Assembly (NCBI RefSeq): GCF_014334735.1 | Contig: NZ_CP060587.1 | Span: 124,001 to 188,000 of the forward strand | DNA: 64,000 bases | Source of the DNA: Aeromicrobium senzhongii | GTDB lineage: Bacteria; Actinomycetota; Actinomycetes; Propionibacteriales; Nocardioidaceae | Direction of reading: 5' to 3' | Shown here: one piece after another, positions 7,648 through 16,137 of the stretch | Layout: the number at the start of each line of letters is the position of its first letter | Position numbering within the stretch: the first letter of the stretch is position 1 | Position numbers and translations under genes: made by a program | Notes under the pieces: generated by a model | The model's input: the letters and a program-made list of their open reading frames with translations, nothing else | Databases searched by the model: none | Told to the model about the DNA's origin: nothing

Positions 7648-8159
7648 ACAAGGCCGCACAGCGGTTGGTCGTCCTGGCCGCCGCGGGGATCTTCGTGATG
7701 GGCACGCTGCTGGGCATCAGGCTGTCGTTCGCCAGCCCCGAGCCGGTGTCGGAAGAGGCCGCCTGCGAGATCAAGAAGGTCGCGCGGGGCGAGGTCCTCA
7801 GCAGCAACCTCGTCATGGTCCACGTCTACAACTCGAGCCGGCGAACCGGTGCGGCGAACCGCGTCAAGATCAACCTGGAGCGGCGGGGCTTCCTCGGCGG
7901 TGTCGCGAAGAACAACCCCGGCAAGGTCCGGACCAAGAACGTCGCGATCCTCACCAACGAGCCCGACGACCCGCGTGTCCGCCTCGTGGCCGCGCAGTTC
8001 AAGGGCAAGGTCGAGCGGGTCCCGGCCGACTTCGAGACCGAGGACGGGATCTCGATCCTCATCGGCCCGAAGTACGCCGGCCTGAACAAGGACGCGAGCA
8101 CCAAGATCGAGGCGGGTCGCGACGTGTCCGTCTGCGTCCCGGCCATCACGCTGCCGTAG
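7644..8159 (+). CDS. LytR C-terminal domain protein, membrane anchored
   Basis: A 171-residue protein: one N-terminal membrane helix (about residues 8-28), then an extracytoplasmic domain. VMVHVYNSSRRTGAANRVKINLERRGF is the LytR_C fold signature, with the second half of the domain ending at GRDVSVCVPA. Two cysteines (in AACEIKK and VCVPA) may form a disulfide. LytR_C domains occur at the end of LytR-CpsA-Psr cell-wall ligases; this one is free-standing, so it is probably a cell-envelope accessory protein. It starts with GTG overlapping the previous stop. Confidence 0.8.
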   Translation: MNKAAQRLVVLAAAGIFVMGTLLGIRLSFASPEPVSEEAACEIKKVARGEVLSSNLVMVHVYNSSRRTGAANRVKINLERRGFLGGVAKNNPGKVRTKNVAILTNEPDDPRVRLVAAQFKGKVERVPADFETEDGISILIGPKYAGLNKDASTKIEAGRDVSVCVPAITLP

Positions 8160-8160
8160 C

Positions 8161-9666
8161 TCAGTCGCTGCGACGGGTGCGCGGATCCTGGTCCCACCCG
8201 GCCAGGCGGCCGTGGCGGGCGACGGAGCGCAGTCGCCGCTCGACCTGCTCGCGCAGATCGCGCGTGGTGACGATGAGCAGGTCGTCGCCGACCAGGATCC
8301 GCGAGGTGCGATGCGGCACGAACGTCGAGTCGTCGCGGACCACCATCGTGACCGAGGCGCCTCGGGGCAGGCGCAGCTCGCCCACCTCGACCCCCGCCAG
8401 TCGTGACGTCGGTGGCACGCGGATCTGCAGCAGGTCGGCCGAGACCCGCTCGAGCGGTGCGGCGTCGATCTCGACCTCGCGTCCCCGATCCGTCTCCACC
8501 CCGCACCAGCGCGCCAACCGGCCCAGTGGACCGGCCTGGATGATCGTGTAGACGACGACCGCGACGAACGTCGTGTTGAACAGGTCGATCGAGTGCGAGA
8601 CGCCGTTGGCCAGCGGGATCGTGGCCAGCACGATCGGCACCGCGCCGCGCAGCCCGGCCCAGCTGATGAAGAGCTGCTCACGCCAGCCGACCCGGAACCA
8701 GGCGGTGCACGCGGCGACCGACGCCGGCCGGGCGACGAAGGTCAGCAGCGCGCCGATGCCGACGCCCGCGCCGATGTGCCAGGCCTGGATGTCGCTGGGG
8801 TGCACCAGCAGACCGAGCATGACGAACAGCCCGATCTGCGCCAGCCAGCCGATCCCCTCGACGAACGACCGCGTGGCCGAGCGGTGGGGGAGCTCGGTGT
8901 TGCCCAGCACGACGGCGGCGACGTAGACGGCCGCGAAGCCGCTGGCATGGATCGTCGCGGCCAGCGCGTAGGCCAGCACCGTCATGGCGAACACGACCAG
9001 CGGATACAGACCCGCGGCCGGCAGCGCGGCCCGCCGCAGCAGCTTGGCTCCGCCGGCTCCGACCAGCAGGCCCAGCAGGGCGCCGATCACGAGTTCGTAG
9101 ACGACGAGGGCGAAGAACCCGGTCGCGCCGTAGTGGCCGATCTCGCCCACGCTGATCGCGGTGACGAGGACGACGATCGGGGCGTCGTTGAGTCCCGACT
9201 CGGCCTCGAGCACGCCCGAGACCCGCGACTTCAAGGGAACCGAGCGCAGCACCGAGAAGACAGCCGCGGCGTCCGTGGGGGACAGGACCGCGGCGATCAG
9301 GACGGCCAGCTCCCACTCGAGGCCGAAGATCCAGTGCGCTCCGGCGGCCACGATGATGACGCTGAGCGAGGTGCCCACCGTGGCCAGCAGGACGCCCAGG
9401 CCCAGCGAGGGGCGCATCTGGGACCAGTTCGTGGTCAGGCCGCCCTCGGCCAGGATCAGGATCAGCGCCGACAGGCCGAGCATGAGCGCCAGGTTCGCGT
9501 CGGCGAACTGCACGCCGGCCCCGTCGTACCCGATCAGGACGCCCAGGCCCAGGTACATCAGCAACGACGGCAGGCCCACGCCGACCGAGAGCCGCACGGC
9601 GAGCACCGCGAGGATCAGGACCCCGGATCCCACCAGCAGGATGACGTCGAGATCGTGCGCGCTCAC
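8161..9666 (-). CDS. K+/H+ (or Na+/H+) antiporter, CPA1/NhaP2 type with TrkA-C domain
   Basis: A 501-residue protein with about twelve membrane helices followed by a cytoplasmic TrkA-C domain (about residues 395-480, IRVPPTSRLAGVEVGELRLP). The ion-site region SPTDAAAVFSVLR and ESGLNDAPIVVL is typical of CPA1 exchangers, with the ND pair at the expected place. The C-terminal regulatory domain points to the NhaP2/CvrA subgroup, which mainly exchanges potassium for protons. GTG start at 9666 with a GGGAGGG site upstream. It is convergent with the LytR_C gene, separated by one base. Confidence 0.87.
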   Translation of the reverse strand: MSAHDLDVILLVGSGVLILAVLAVRLSVGVGLPSLLMYLGLGVLIGYDGAGVQFADANLALMLGLSALILILAEGGLTTNWSQMRPSLGLGVLLATVGTSLSVIIVAAGAHWIFGLEWELAVLIAAVLSPTDAAAVFSVLRSVPLKSRVSGVLEAESGLNDAPIVVLVTAISVGEIGHYGATGFFALVVYELVIGALLGLLVGAGGAKLLRRAALPAAGLYPLVVFAMTVLAYALAATIHASGFAAVYVAAVVLGNTELPHRSATRSFVEGIGWLAQIGLFVMLGLLVHPSDIQAWHIGAGVGIGALLTFVARPASVAACTAWFRVGWREQLFISWAGLRGAVPIVLATIPLANGVSHSIDLFNTTFVAVVVYTIIQAGPLGRLARWCGVETDRGREVEIDAAPLERVSADLLQIRVPPTSRLAGVEVGELRLPRGASVTMVVRDDSTFVPHRTSRILVGDDLLIVTTRDLREQVERRLRSVARHGRLAGWDQDPRTRRSD

Positions 9667-9698
9667 GGCGTCGCCCTCCCTCGCATCAGCGGGTGATC

Positions 9699-10145
9699 CT
9701 AACGGCCGTCGATGTGGTCGATGAGTCGCTCGGTGGCCACGCGGTAGCCCGGCACGCCCTGGCCCACGACGTGCACGACGGCGACGTCGGCCACGTACGA
9801 GTGGTGCCGGAAGGGCTCGCGGGCCATCACGTCGGAGATGTGGATCTCGGCCACCGGCAGGGCCACGCCGGACAGCGCGTCGCGCAGGACGACCGAGGTG
9901 TGGGTCAGCCCGCCGGGGTTGATGACGATGCCGGCGCAGTCGTGGCGCGCCTCGTGGATGGCGTCGATCAGCACACCCTCGTGGTTGCTCTGGATCGCCC
10001 GGATCTCGTACCCGCGCGCCGTGGCGACCTCGGTGACGAGGGCCTCGACGTCGTCGAGCGTCTCGGCGCCGTAGATGTCGGGCTCGCGCGTGCCCAGCAG
10101 GTTGAGGTTGGGCCCGTTGACGAGCAGCAGCCGGCGCGTGGTCAC
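9699..10145 (-). CDS. aroQ: 3-dehydroquinate dehydratase, type II
   Basis: A 148-residue enzyme of the shikimate pathway that removes water from 3-dehydroquinate. NGPNLNLLGTREP (10-22) with catalytic Y25, N76 in INPGG, H102 in EIHISDV and R113 in EPFRHHS match the type II family, which acts as a dodecamer in the cytoplasm. The gene stands alone rather than beside other shikimate genes. GTG start; TAGGTT lies six bases upstream (10152-10157), which suggests a leaderless mRNA. Confidence 0.95.
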   Translation of the reverse strand: MTTRRLLLVNGPNLNLLGTREPDIYGAETLDDVEALVTEVATARGYEIRAIQSNHEGVLIDAIHEARHDCAGIVINPGGLTHTSVVLRDALSGVALPVAEIHISDVMAREPFRHHSYVADVAVVHVVGQGVPGYRVATERLIDHIDGR

Positions 10146-10266
10146 GCGATCAACCTACCGTCGTGCCGATGTCGGGCCGGCGGGGTGGCGCGCGCCACGC
10201 CGTCGAGGAGCAGGTCGAGGGCTCGGTGCATCGCGGGGGAACCCCCTCGAGGCCTAACCTCGAGGT

Positions 10267-10794
10267 GTGGACATCCTGGTGGTGCATGCCTCCAAGTACG
10301 GATCCGCGAGGCGCTACGCCGAGTGGATCGCCGAAGCGCTGGACGCGCGCGTCGTGGCCTCCGACGAGGTCTCGCCCGACCACCTGGCCGAGCAGGACCT
10401 CGTGGTCTTCTGCGCCGCGATCTACGGGCCGCTGCTGCGCGACAGCGGCGTCCTCAAGGACGCGATGCAGATCGGCAGCTCGACCCGCTGGGTGCTCGTG
10501 ACGGTGGGTCTGAGCGACCCGGACCTCTCCACGAAGCGCGACGAGCTGGTCGCCGCGAAGTTCGATCCCGCGCTGCGGGACCGGCTCGAGGTCTTCCATC
10601 TGCGCGGTGCGATGGACCGCGACCGGCTCAATGTCGTGGAACGCTCGATGATGGCCGGGGTGCGCAAGGCGCTGGCGGGGAAGCGCGCTCTCACGCCCGA
10701 CGACCAGGCGATGCTGGAGGTCCTGAGCGACCCCGCCGTCGACCTGACGGATCGCGCGGCGATCGCGCCGATCGTGGAGTCGTGCCTACGCTGA
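10267..10794 (+). CDS. Flavodoxin-domain protein
   Basis: A 175-residue protein with GTG start. The opening ILVVHASKYGSARRYAEWIA is the FMN phosphate-binding loop of the flavodoxin/HemG-like family, and VVFCAAIYGPLL is the second flavin loop. It may be a flavodoxin-type oxidoreductase; protoporphyrinogen oxidase (HemG-like) activity is possible but unproved. The last 50 residues are helical and unusual for plain flavodoxins. TAACCT lies six bases before the start (10255-10260). The stop shares bases with the promoter-like TACGCT of the next gene. Confidence 0.78.
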   Translation: MDILVVHASKYGSARRYAEWIAEALDARVVASDEVSPDHLAEQDLVVFCAAIYGPLLRDSGVLKDAMQIGSSTRWVLVTVGLSDPDLSTKRDELVAAKFDPALRDRLEVFHLRGAMDRDRLNVVERSMMAGVRKALAGKRALTPDDQAMLEVLSDPAVDLTDRAAIAPIVESCLR

Positions 10795-10798
10795 CGTC

Positions 10799-11671
10799 GT
10801 GCGATTCAGCGTTCACGTCTACGACTTCACCCTGCCCGGCGAGCCGGACACGCTCGGCCCGACCCTGGCCGAGACCGCTCGGACGGCCGAGCAGATCGGT
10901 GCCGACTCGGTCACCCTGATGGACCACTGGTTCCAGATGGAGAACGTCGGCCGGTCCGAGGACCCGATGCTCGAGGGCTACACGTCCCTGGGCTTCCTGG
11001 CCGGCGTCACCGAGCGGGTCAAGCTCGGCCTGCTCGTCACCGGCGTCACCTACCGCCACCCCGGGCTCCTGGCCAAGACGGTCACGACGCTCGACGTCCT
11101 GTCGGGCGGCCGGGCGATCCTGGGCCTCGGCGCCGCGTGGTACGAGCGCGAGCACCTGGCCCTGGGCGTGCCGTACCCGCCGCTCGGTGAGCGCTTCGAG
11201 CGACTCGAGGAGACGCTGCAGATCGTCCACCAGATGTGGAGCGACGACGACGGTCCGTACGAGGGCAAGCACTACCGGCTGGCCGAGACGATCTGCCAGC
11301 CCCAGCCGATCCAGCGGCCCCACCCGCCGATCGTGATCGGCGGCCAGGGCGAGAAGAAGACACTGCGCCTGGTCGCCCAGTACGGCGACGCGTGCAACCT
11401 CTTCCCGATCGGCGTCGACGGCATCAAGCACAAGCTCGAGGTCCTCGAACGCCACTGCGAGGACGTCGGTCGTGACCCCGCCGAGATCCGCCGCACGATG
11501 TTGCCGCCGGGCGACGCGGTCGCCGATCCCGACGCCTTCTTGTCCCAGCTCGAGCAGTACGCCGCCCTGGGCATCGAGACGGTCTCGGTCCAGCCCGAGG
11601 GCCCCGACCCGGTCCGCTGGGTCACCGAGTTCGGCGAGAAGGTCGCCCCGCGCCTGGCCGAGATCGGCTGA
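10799..11671 (+). CDS. LLM class F420-dependent oxidoreductase
   Basis: A 290-residue luciferase-like TIM barrel. Diagnostic segments are TAEQIGADSVTLMDHWFQ, LGLLVTGVTYRHPGLLAKTVTTLD, GRAILGLGAAWYEREH and PPIVIGGQGEKKTLRLVAQYGD. The pattern is that of actinobacterial F420-dependent reductases or dehydrogenases; the substrate cannot be told. GTG start at 10799; TACGCT ends six bases upstream within the stop region of the preceding gene, so it may have its own leaderless transcript. Confidence 0.85.
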   Translation: MRFSVHVYDFTLPGEPDTLGPTLAETARTAEQIGADSVTLMDHWFQMENVGRSEDPMLEGYTSLGFLAGVTERVKLGLLVTGVTYRHPGLLAKTVTTLDVLSGGRAILGLGAAWYEREHLALGVPYPPLGERFERLEETLQIVHQMWSDDDGPYEGKHYRLAETICQPQPIQRPHPPIVIGGQGEKKTLRLVAQYGDACNLFPIGVDGIKHKLEVLERHCEDVGRDPAEIRRTMLPPGDAVADPDAFLSQLEQYAALGIETVSVQPEGPDPVRWVTEFGEKVAPRLAEIG

Positions 11672-11734
11672 CCCGACGCGCCGCACGCCGGATGCGGGTG
11701 CGCGCGGTGCCGCTCGTCGCGCTGATGCCGGGCT

Positions 11735-12412
11735 TCAGTGGACAGGCACCAGCGGCTGTCCGCGGAGCCGGTGCGGGTCGGGCAGGCGCCGCCGGCGATA
11801 CATGTGCAGCAGCACCATCACCGACAGGAGAGCCGCGAGGACGCACCAGAGCGAGGCGAAGGCGTCGCGGTAGATGAGAGCGACCAGCGACAGCCCCACC
11901 AGGTTGAGCGCACCGAAGGCCACGATCGATGGGTAGCCCGACAACAGCGCCGGCCCCACCGTGGCAGCGATGTAGAGCACGGCCCAGAACATGCCGTGCT
12001 GGAGGTCGATCCGATACACGATGGCGTGGTCATGGCCCTCGACGACGAGCGGCCCGTTGAGCACGACATACGCCAGGTGGGCCGAGACCACCAGGCCGAG
12101 AGCGACGAACGGCGCCACCCGCAGCCGTGCGCCTTTCGGCTCGAGCAGGAGTACGGCGAGGGGTACCAAGGTCGGTAACACGGGGAAGGCGAAGAGCACG
12201 TAGGCCGTCGCCGCGGCTTGCATGACGCCTGCCGAGACGTGACCCTCCAGCCCCGCCCAGACGAGCGCCTCGGTGAGCTGATGGAGGGCGAACAGGAGCG
12301 GAAGGGCAGCGAACGGCACCTCCCGCACGTGCCGAACCTCGCGAAGGGACAGGGCGGCCACGGGGAGGAGTGCGACGCCTGCGACCACGTCGGCCTCGAT
12401 CGAGAAACACAT
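11735..12412 (-). CDS. DUF6629-type membrane protein
   Basis: A 225-residue protein with about seven membrane helices. It opens MCFSIEADVVAGVALL and contains LPLLFALHQLTEALVWAGL, which is the pattern I associate with DUF6629. The C-terminus is basic and cytoplasmic (MYRRRRLPDPHRLRG). The ATG at 12412 follows a purine-rich GGGAGGGGGG site. Function unknown. Confidence 0.75.
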   Translation of the reverse strand: MCFSIEADVVAGVALLPVAALSLREVRHVREVPFAALPLLFALHQLTEALVWAGLEGHVSAGVMQAAATAYVLFAFPVLPTLVPLAVLLLEPKGARLRVAPFVALGLVVSAHLAYVVLNGPLVVEGHDHAIVYRIDLQHGMFWAVLYIAATVGPALLSGYPSIVAFGALNLVGLSLVALIYRDAFASLWCVLAALLSVMVLLHMYRRRRLPDPHRLRGQPLVPVH

Positions 12413-12480
12413 GCGAGACCCCCCTCCCGTGGACTGTCAGCCTACGTTCTGCCGGCTCCAGCGGCGAGCGGACCGAGTTC

Positions 12481-13056
12481 TCAGAGGAACGGGACGCGGG
12501 GCTCCTCGTACCGGTAGGCCCACGCGCTTCCCGTCCAGAGTTCGAGCTGGCCCGGGCGGTTCGGGGAGGGATAGTGGCCGGGCGGCAGCACCGACCAGTC
12601 GGGCTCGACGACCACGGAGCCGTCGTCCGCGAGTCGCCACAGGCCCCGCAGGTCCCAGGGTGCGCCGCGCATGCGGCTCGCCGGGAACCGGTACTCGGGG
12701 TCGCGGCTGAACAGAGCGACCATGTAGTCGACCCGGCAGTATCCCGCGCCGATCTCGTCCCACATGACGTGCCGGACCCGAACGAACATCCTCACGATGA
12801 TGGCGAGCGCCAACGCGGTGACGAGGCCGAGGAGCCACGGTGGCGCGGGGGTGGCGTTGGCGAGAAGCAAGACCACGAGCAACAGGCTGAAGGTCGTCGC
12901 GACGATGGCCAGCAGTAGGCGACGGGAGTTCGTCGTCACCGTCGGCGGCGGGTCGGCCGGGGTCCGAGGGGTCAGGCCGAGCTCGACGGCGCGGTCGAAT
13001 CCCGGCACGGTCCGCGGGTCGCGGGTGACCGCCTCGGAGAGCCAGGTCTCGCGCAA
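12481..13056 (-). CDS. Hypothetical membrane protein
   Basis: A 191-residue protein not recognised. Two membrane helices lie near residues 45-66 and 72-90. The cytoplasmic C-terminal half ends in a segment rich in proline, tryptophan and tyrosine (LPPGHYPSPNRPGQLELWTGSAWAYRYEEP) that resembles the short DUF2510 module of many actinobacterial membrane proteins. The start is TTG at 13056, chosen because GAGGAG lies seven bases upstream. Confidence 0.65.
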   Translation of the reverse strand: MRETWLSEAVTRDPRTVPGFDRAVELGLTPRTPADPPPTVTTNSRRLLLAIVATTFSLLLVVLLLANATPAPPWLLGLVTALALAIIVRMFVRVRHVMWDEIGAGYCRVDYMVALFSRDPEYRFPASRMRGAPWDLRGLWRLADDGSVVVEPDWSVLPPGHYPSPNRPGQLELWTGSAWAYRYEEPRVPFL

Positions 13057-13158
13057 TCGTCTACTCCTCGTACGGTGTCAGCAACGTATCCCGTCGACGG
13101 TGACCCACGGGGCCGAATCCAGCCGGATGCGTCGTCGCGGGCGACGGGGGACATGACA

Positions 13159-13192
13159 GAACCCCCGCCGGGCTCGCGCTCGACGGGGGTCC
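13159..13192 (-). terminator. Terminator downstream of tRNA-Ser(CGA)
   Basis: On the minus strand, ACCCCCG and CGGGGGTTC form a stem around a 16-base loop followed by TTCTGTC. Its sequence is almost the same as the terminator behind tRNA-Ser(GCT) at 37261-37299. Confidence 0.65.
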
Positions 13193-13201
13193 TGGTGATG
13201 C

Positions 13202-13291
13202 TGGCGGTGGCGGTGGGATTTGAACCCACGGTGGGCGTGAACCCACACACGCTTTCGAGGCGTGCTCCTTAGGCCGCTCGGACACGCCACC
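13202..13291 (-). tRNA. tRNA-Ser(CGA)
   Basis: Class II tRNA on the minus strand: acceptor GGTGGCG/CGCCACC, anticodon loop CTCGAAA with anticodon CGA, long variable arm, T loop TTCAAAT. Discriminator G at 13205, CCA encoded at 13202-13204. Reads UCG. Confidence 0.97.
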
Positions 13292-13367
13292 GCCGAGGAG
13301 TTTACGGCAGTCACCCCGGTCCGACCCAATCGGGGCGGAACGGGCCGCTCGCCCCTAGGGTCGGGGC

Positions 13368-14336
13368 GTGGTCTGGACGCTCGTGGCGCTGCTCGCGGTG
13401 GCCTCCGCGGCGGTCGCGTGGCGCGAGCCGCGGAGCCTCTCGGTCGGGGTCCTCGCGCTCCTCGCCGCGGGCGCGTCGGTGCTGGCGGTCGCCGGACCGG
13501 GTGGCGTGCTGGCCGCGCTGCTTCTCGCGCTGGCGTCCCTGGCGACGTTCAGCGTCCTGAGCGGGCTGACGATGCGTCGCCAGCCGGGCCAGGCCCGCGT
13601 CGGGCGGGTCGCGGTGGCGCTGGGAGTGGTCGCGCTCGGTTACTGCGCGGCCGTCCTGGGGGCCTGGGTTGGGGCGGCGGACGACCTGGTCGGCTGGCTC
13701 TTCGTGCTGGGCACGCCGGCGTTCTACGTCGCCTCCCTCTTCGTGGCGTTCGTCGGCTACGGCGCCGTCTACGGCCGCATCGTGCGCCGGTGGGCCCGTC
13801 CCGTGGACGTCGTGATCGTGCTCGGCGCCGGGCTCCACGGCGACCGGGTCAGCCAGGTGCTGGCGTCCCGGCTCGACCGCGCACGCGTCGCGCTGGAGCG
13901 CTCGCGGTCCCGCGGTCGCGACACGCACGTCATCTGCTCCGGGGGACAGGGCCCCGACGAGACGGTGCCCGAGGCCGTCGCGATGGCTCGGTACCTCGTG
14001 GACCGCGGCGTCGACGAGGCGCTCGTCCGCCGCGAGGACCGGTCGACGTCGACGGACGAGAACCTGCGGTTCAGTGCCGAGATCGCCGCGCACCACGGGC
14101 TCGAGCAGGGCCGGTTCGCCGTCGTGACCAACGACTTCCACGCCTTCCGCGCGGCGATGCTGATGCGGGACGCCGGGCTGGCCGGCCACGGCCTCGGCGC
14201 CTCGACCGGGCCGCGACTGTGGGCGGCCGCGGTGCTGCGCGAGTTCACCGCCGTGCTGTGGGAGCAGCGGCTCGTCCACGGAGCCGTCGCCGCGGTGCTC
14301 ACGGGTGCCGCGGCCGTCGTGGCCGCGACACCCTGA
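13368..14336 (+). CDS. YdcF/SanA-type DUF218 membrane protein
   Basis: A 322-residue protein. Residues 1-135 form about five membrane helices. The C-terminal DUF218 domain starts at VDVVIVLGAGLHGDRVSQVLASRLDRA and includes ICSGGQGPDETVPEAVAMARYL, EDRSTSTDENLRFS and VTNDFHAFRAAMLMRDAGL, the usual conserved blocks. Members of this family are linked to envelope integrity or vancomycin sensitivity (SanA), but their reaction is not established. GTG start; TAGGGT lies six bases before it (13356-13361), and no Shine-Dalgarno is seen. Confidence 0.85.
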   Translation: MVWTLVALLAVASAAVAWREPRSLSVGVLALLAAGASVLAVAGPGGVLAALLLALASLATFSVLSGLTMRRQPGQARVGRVAVALGVVALGYCAAVLGAWVGAADDLVGWLFVLGTPAFYVASLFVAFVGYGAVYGRIVRRWARPVDVVIVLGAGLHGDRVSQVLASRLDRARVALERSRSRGRDTHVICSGGQGPDETVPEAVAMARYLVDRGVDEALVRREDRSTSTDENLRFSAEIAAHHGLEQGRFAVVTNDFHAFRAAMLMRDAGLAGHGLGASTGPRLWAAAVLREFTAVLWEQRLVHGAVAAVLTGAAAVVAATP

Positions 14337-14344
14337 GGCACGGA

Positions 14345-14944
14345 TCAGTCTGGCTGGCTGATCGAGAGCATCGTCTCGCTGAACAGATCGATCTCGTCGT
14401 TCTTCGACCGGCCGGACCCCTGACCTCCGAGCAGGCTGGTCAGCTCGCCGGCGGCGCGCTCGATCCGGCTCTGCAGCGTGCCCTCGCCGGAGGATCCCCA
14501 GTCGTGCGGGCTCGCGAAGACCCCGGTCGGCACGACCACCGCCTGCAGGTAGGCGAACAGCGGTCGCAGCGCGAAGTCGATCACCATCGAGTGCCGCGCC
14601 GTGCCACCCGTCGCCCCCAGCAGGACGACCTTGCCGATCAGCGCGTCGTTGTCGAGCGCGTCGATGAACGACTTGAACAAGCCGGGGTACGACGCCTTGA
14701 ACGTCGGGACGACGACGATCAGCGCGTCGGCCTCACCGACCTGGTCGTACACGTGCTGCAGTCGGGGCGCGGCGAACCCGGTGAGGGCCGCATCGGTGAT
14801 CTCGTGCGCCAGCTCACGCAGGTTGACGACCTCGATGCTGGCGCCGCCGAGGGCGGTGCCAGCCGCCGCGGCGAGCCGGTCGGCCAGCAGGCGCGTGGTC
14901 GACGGCTCGCCGACGCCCGACGACAGGGCGACGATGCGGGTCAT
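14345..14944 (-). CDS. CE1759-type FMN reductase
   Basis: A 199-residue flavodoxin-fold NAD(P)H:FMN reductase. The N-terminal IVALSSGVGEPSTTRLLADRL binds the FMN phosphate and VPTFKASYPGLFKSFIDAL is the typical loop of this family; GATGGTARHSMVIDFALRPLFAYL matches the CE1759 group. Its start overlaps the stop of the upstream luciferase-like gene (ATGA), so it should supply reduced FMN to that enzyme. Convergent with the DUF218 gene. Confidence 0.87.
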   Translation of the reverse strand: MTRIVALSSGVGEPSTTRLLADRLAAAAGTALGGASIEVVNLRELAHEITDAALTGFAAPRLQHVYDQVGEADALIVVVPTFKASYPGLFKSFIDALDNDALIGKVVLLGATGGTARHSMVIDFALRPLFAYLQAVVVPTGVFASPHDWGSSGEGTLQSRIERAAGELTSLLGGQGSGRSKNDEIDLFSETMLSISQPD

Positions 14945-16047
14945 GCGGACACCTCCTCGGCGAGCGCGGCGTCACGCGCGGCGACGCGCGCGGCGTGGGT
15001 GGGAGCGTCAGGCACGTTCGCCGGCCGCCGCGCGTCGAACTCGGCGCGCATGGTGGGCAGGATCTCGCCGAGCAGGTCGAGCTGCTCGAGGACCGTCTTG
15101 AGCGGCAGTCCGGCATGGTCGACGAGGAACATCTGGCGCTGGTAGTCGCCGAAGTAGTCGGCGAACGCCAGGGTGCGCTCCAGGACCTGCTGCGGGCTGC
15201 CGACCGTGAGGGGCGTCTGCTCGGTGAAGTCCTCCATGCTCGGGCCGTGCCCGTAGACCGGCGCGTTGTCGAAGTACGGCCGGAACTCGTTGACCGCGTC
15301 CTGGCTGTTCTTGCGCATGAAGAACTGACCGCCGAGGCCGACGATCGCCTGCTCCGCCGTGCCGTGCCCGTAGTGGGCGTAGCGCTGGCGGTAGAAGTTG
15401 ATCAGCCGGATGTAGTGCTCCTTCGGCCAGAAGATGTTGTTGGCGAAGTATCCGTCGCCGTAGAACGCGGCCAGCTCGGCGACCTCGGGGGTGCGGATCG
15501 AGCCGTGCCAGACGAACGGCGCCACCCCGTCGAGCGGAGCGGGCGTCGCCGTGAAGCCCTGCAGCGGCGTGCGGAACTTGCCCTCCCAGTTGACGACCGG
15601 CTCGGACCAGAGCCGGCGCAGCAGCTGGTAGTTCTCGATCGTCAGCTCGACGGCCTTGCTGATGTCCTTGCCGAACCACGGGTAGACCGGGGGCGTGTTG
15701 CCGCGGCCGAGCATGAGGTCCATGCGGCCGTCCACGAGGTGCTGCAGCGTGGCGTAGTCCTCCGCGATCTTGACCGGGTCGTTCGTGGTGATGAGCGTGG
15801 TCGAGGTCGACAAGATGATGCGCTCGGTCTGCGCGCCGATGTACGCCAGCGTCGTCGTCGGGCTCGAGGGAACGAAGGGCGGGTTGTGGTGCTCGCCCGT
15901 GGCGAACACGTCGAGGCCCACTTCCTCGGCCTTCTTCGCGATCGCGACCGTGTTCTTGATGCGCTCGTGCTCGCTCGGCGTGGTGCCGTTCGTGGGGTCG
16001 GTCGTGACGTCGCCGACGGTGAAGATGCCGATCTGCATGCTGCTCAT
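14941..16047 (-). CDS. CE1758-type FMN-dependent luciferase-like monooxygenase
   Basis: A 368-residue luciferase-like monooxygenase: MQIGIFTVGDVTTDP at the start, GLDVFATGEHHNPPF, STTLITTNDPVKIAEDYATLQHLVDGRMDLMLGRGNT and the closing block before EVSA are typical. Together with the overlapping FMN reductase it forms a two-component flavin monooxygenase; the substrate is unknown. The start at 16047 (MSSMQIG) is preceded by GGGAGA; a longer start at 16098 would run through the operator-like palindrome at 16068-16085 and is unlikely. Confidence 0.85.
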   Translation of the reverse strand: MSSMQIGIFTVGDVTTDPTNGTTPSEHERIKNTVAIAKKAEEVGLDVFATGEHHNPPFVPSSPTTTLAYIGAQTERIILSTSTTLITTNDPVKIAEDYATLQHLVDGRMDLMLGRGNTPPVYPWFGKDISKAVELTIENYQLLRRLWSEPVVNWEGKFRTPLQGFTATPAPLDGVAPFVWHGSIRTPEVAELAAFYGDGYFANNIFWPKEHYIRLINFYRQRYAHYGHGTAEQAIVGLGGQFFMRKNSQDAVNEFRPYFDNAPVYGHGPSMEDFTEQTPLTVGSPQQVLERTLAFADYFGDYQRQMFLVDHAGLPLKTVLEQLDLLGEILPTMRAEFDARRPANVPDAPTHAARVAARDAALAEEVSA

Positions 16048-16067
16048 GGGTCCAGTCTCCCAGAAGA

Positions 16068-16085
16068 TAGTTAAAGATTCAACTA
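16068..16085. promoter_or_regulatory. Operator-like inverted repeat upstream of the flavin monooxygenase operon
   Basis: TAGTTAAA-GA-TTCAACTA: eight-base half sites with one mismatch, strikingly AT-rich in this genome. It lies 20 bases upstream of the start codon of the CE1758-type gene. The form resembles MarR/OhrR-type operators. No such regulator is adjacent. Confidence 0.55.
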
Positions 16086-16137
16086 GTAGAACGCGCACGG
16101 GCCCGGGGTATTCCCCGAAGGGGTGCGGGGGAAACCG

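Noticed and set aside
7448..8681. Minus-strand frames over the LytR_C gene and antiporter end
   Set aside because: Serine and arginine rich shadow products without motifs; the coupled + strand pair is convincing.
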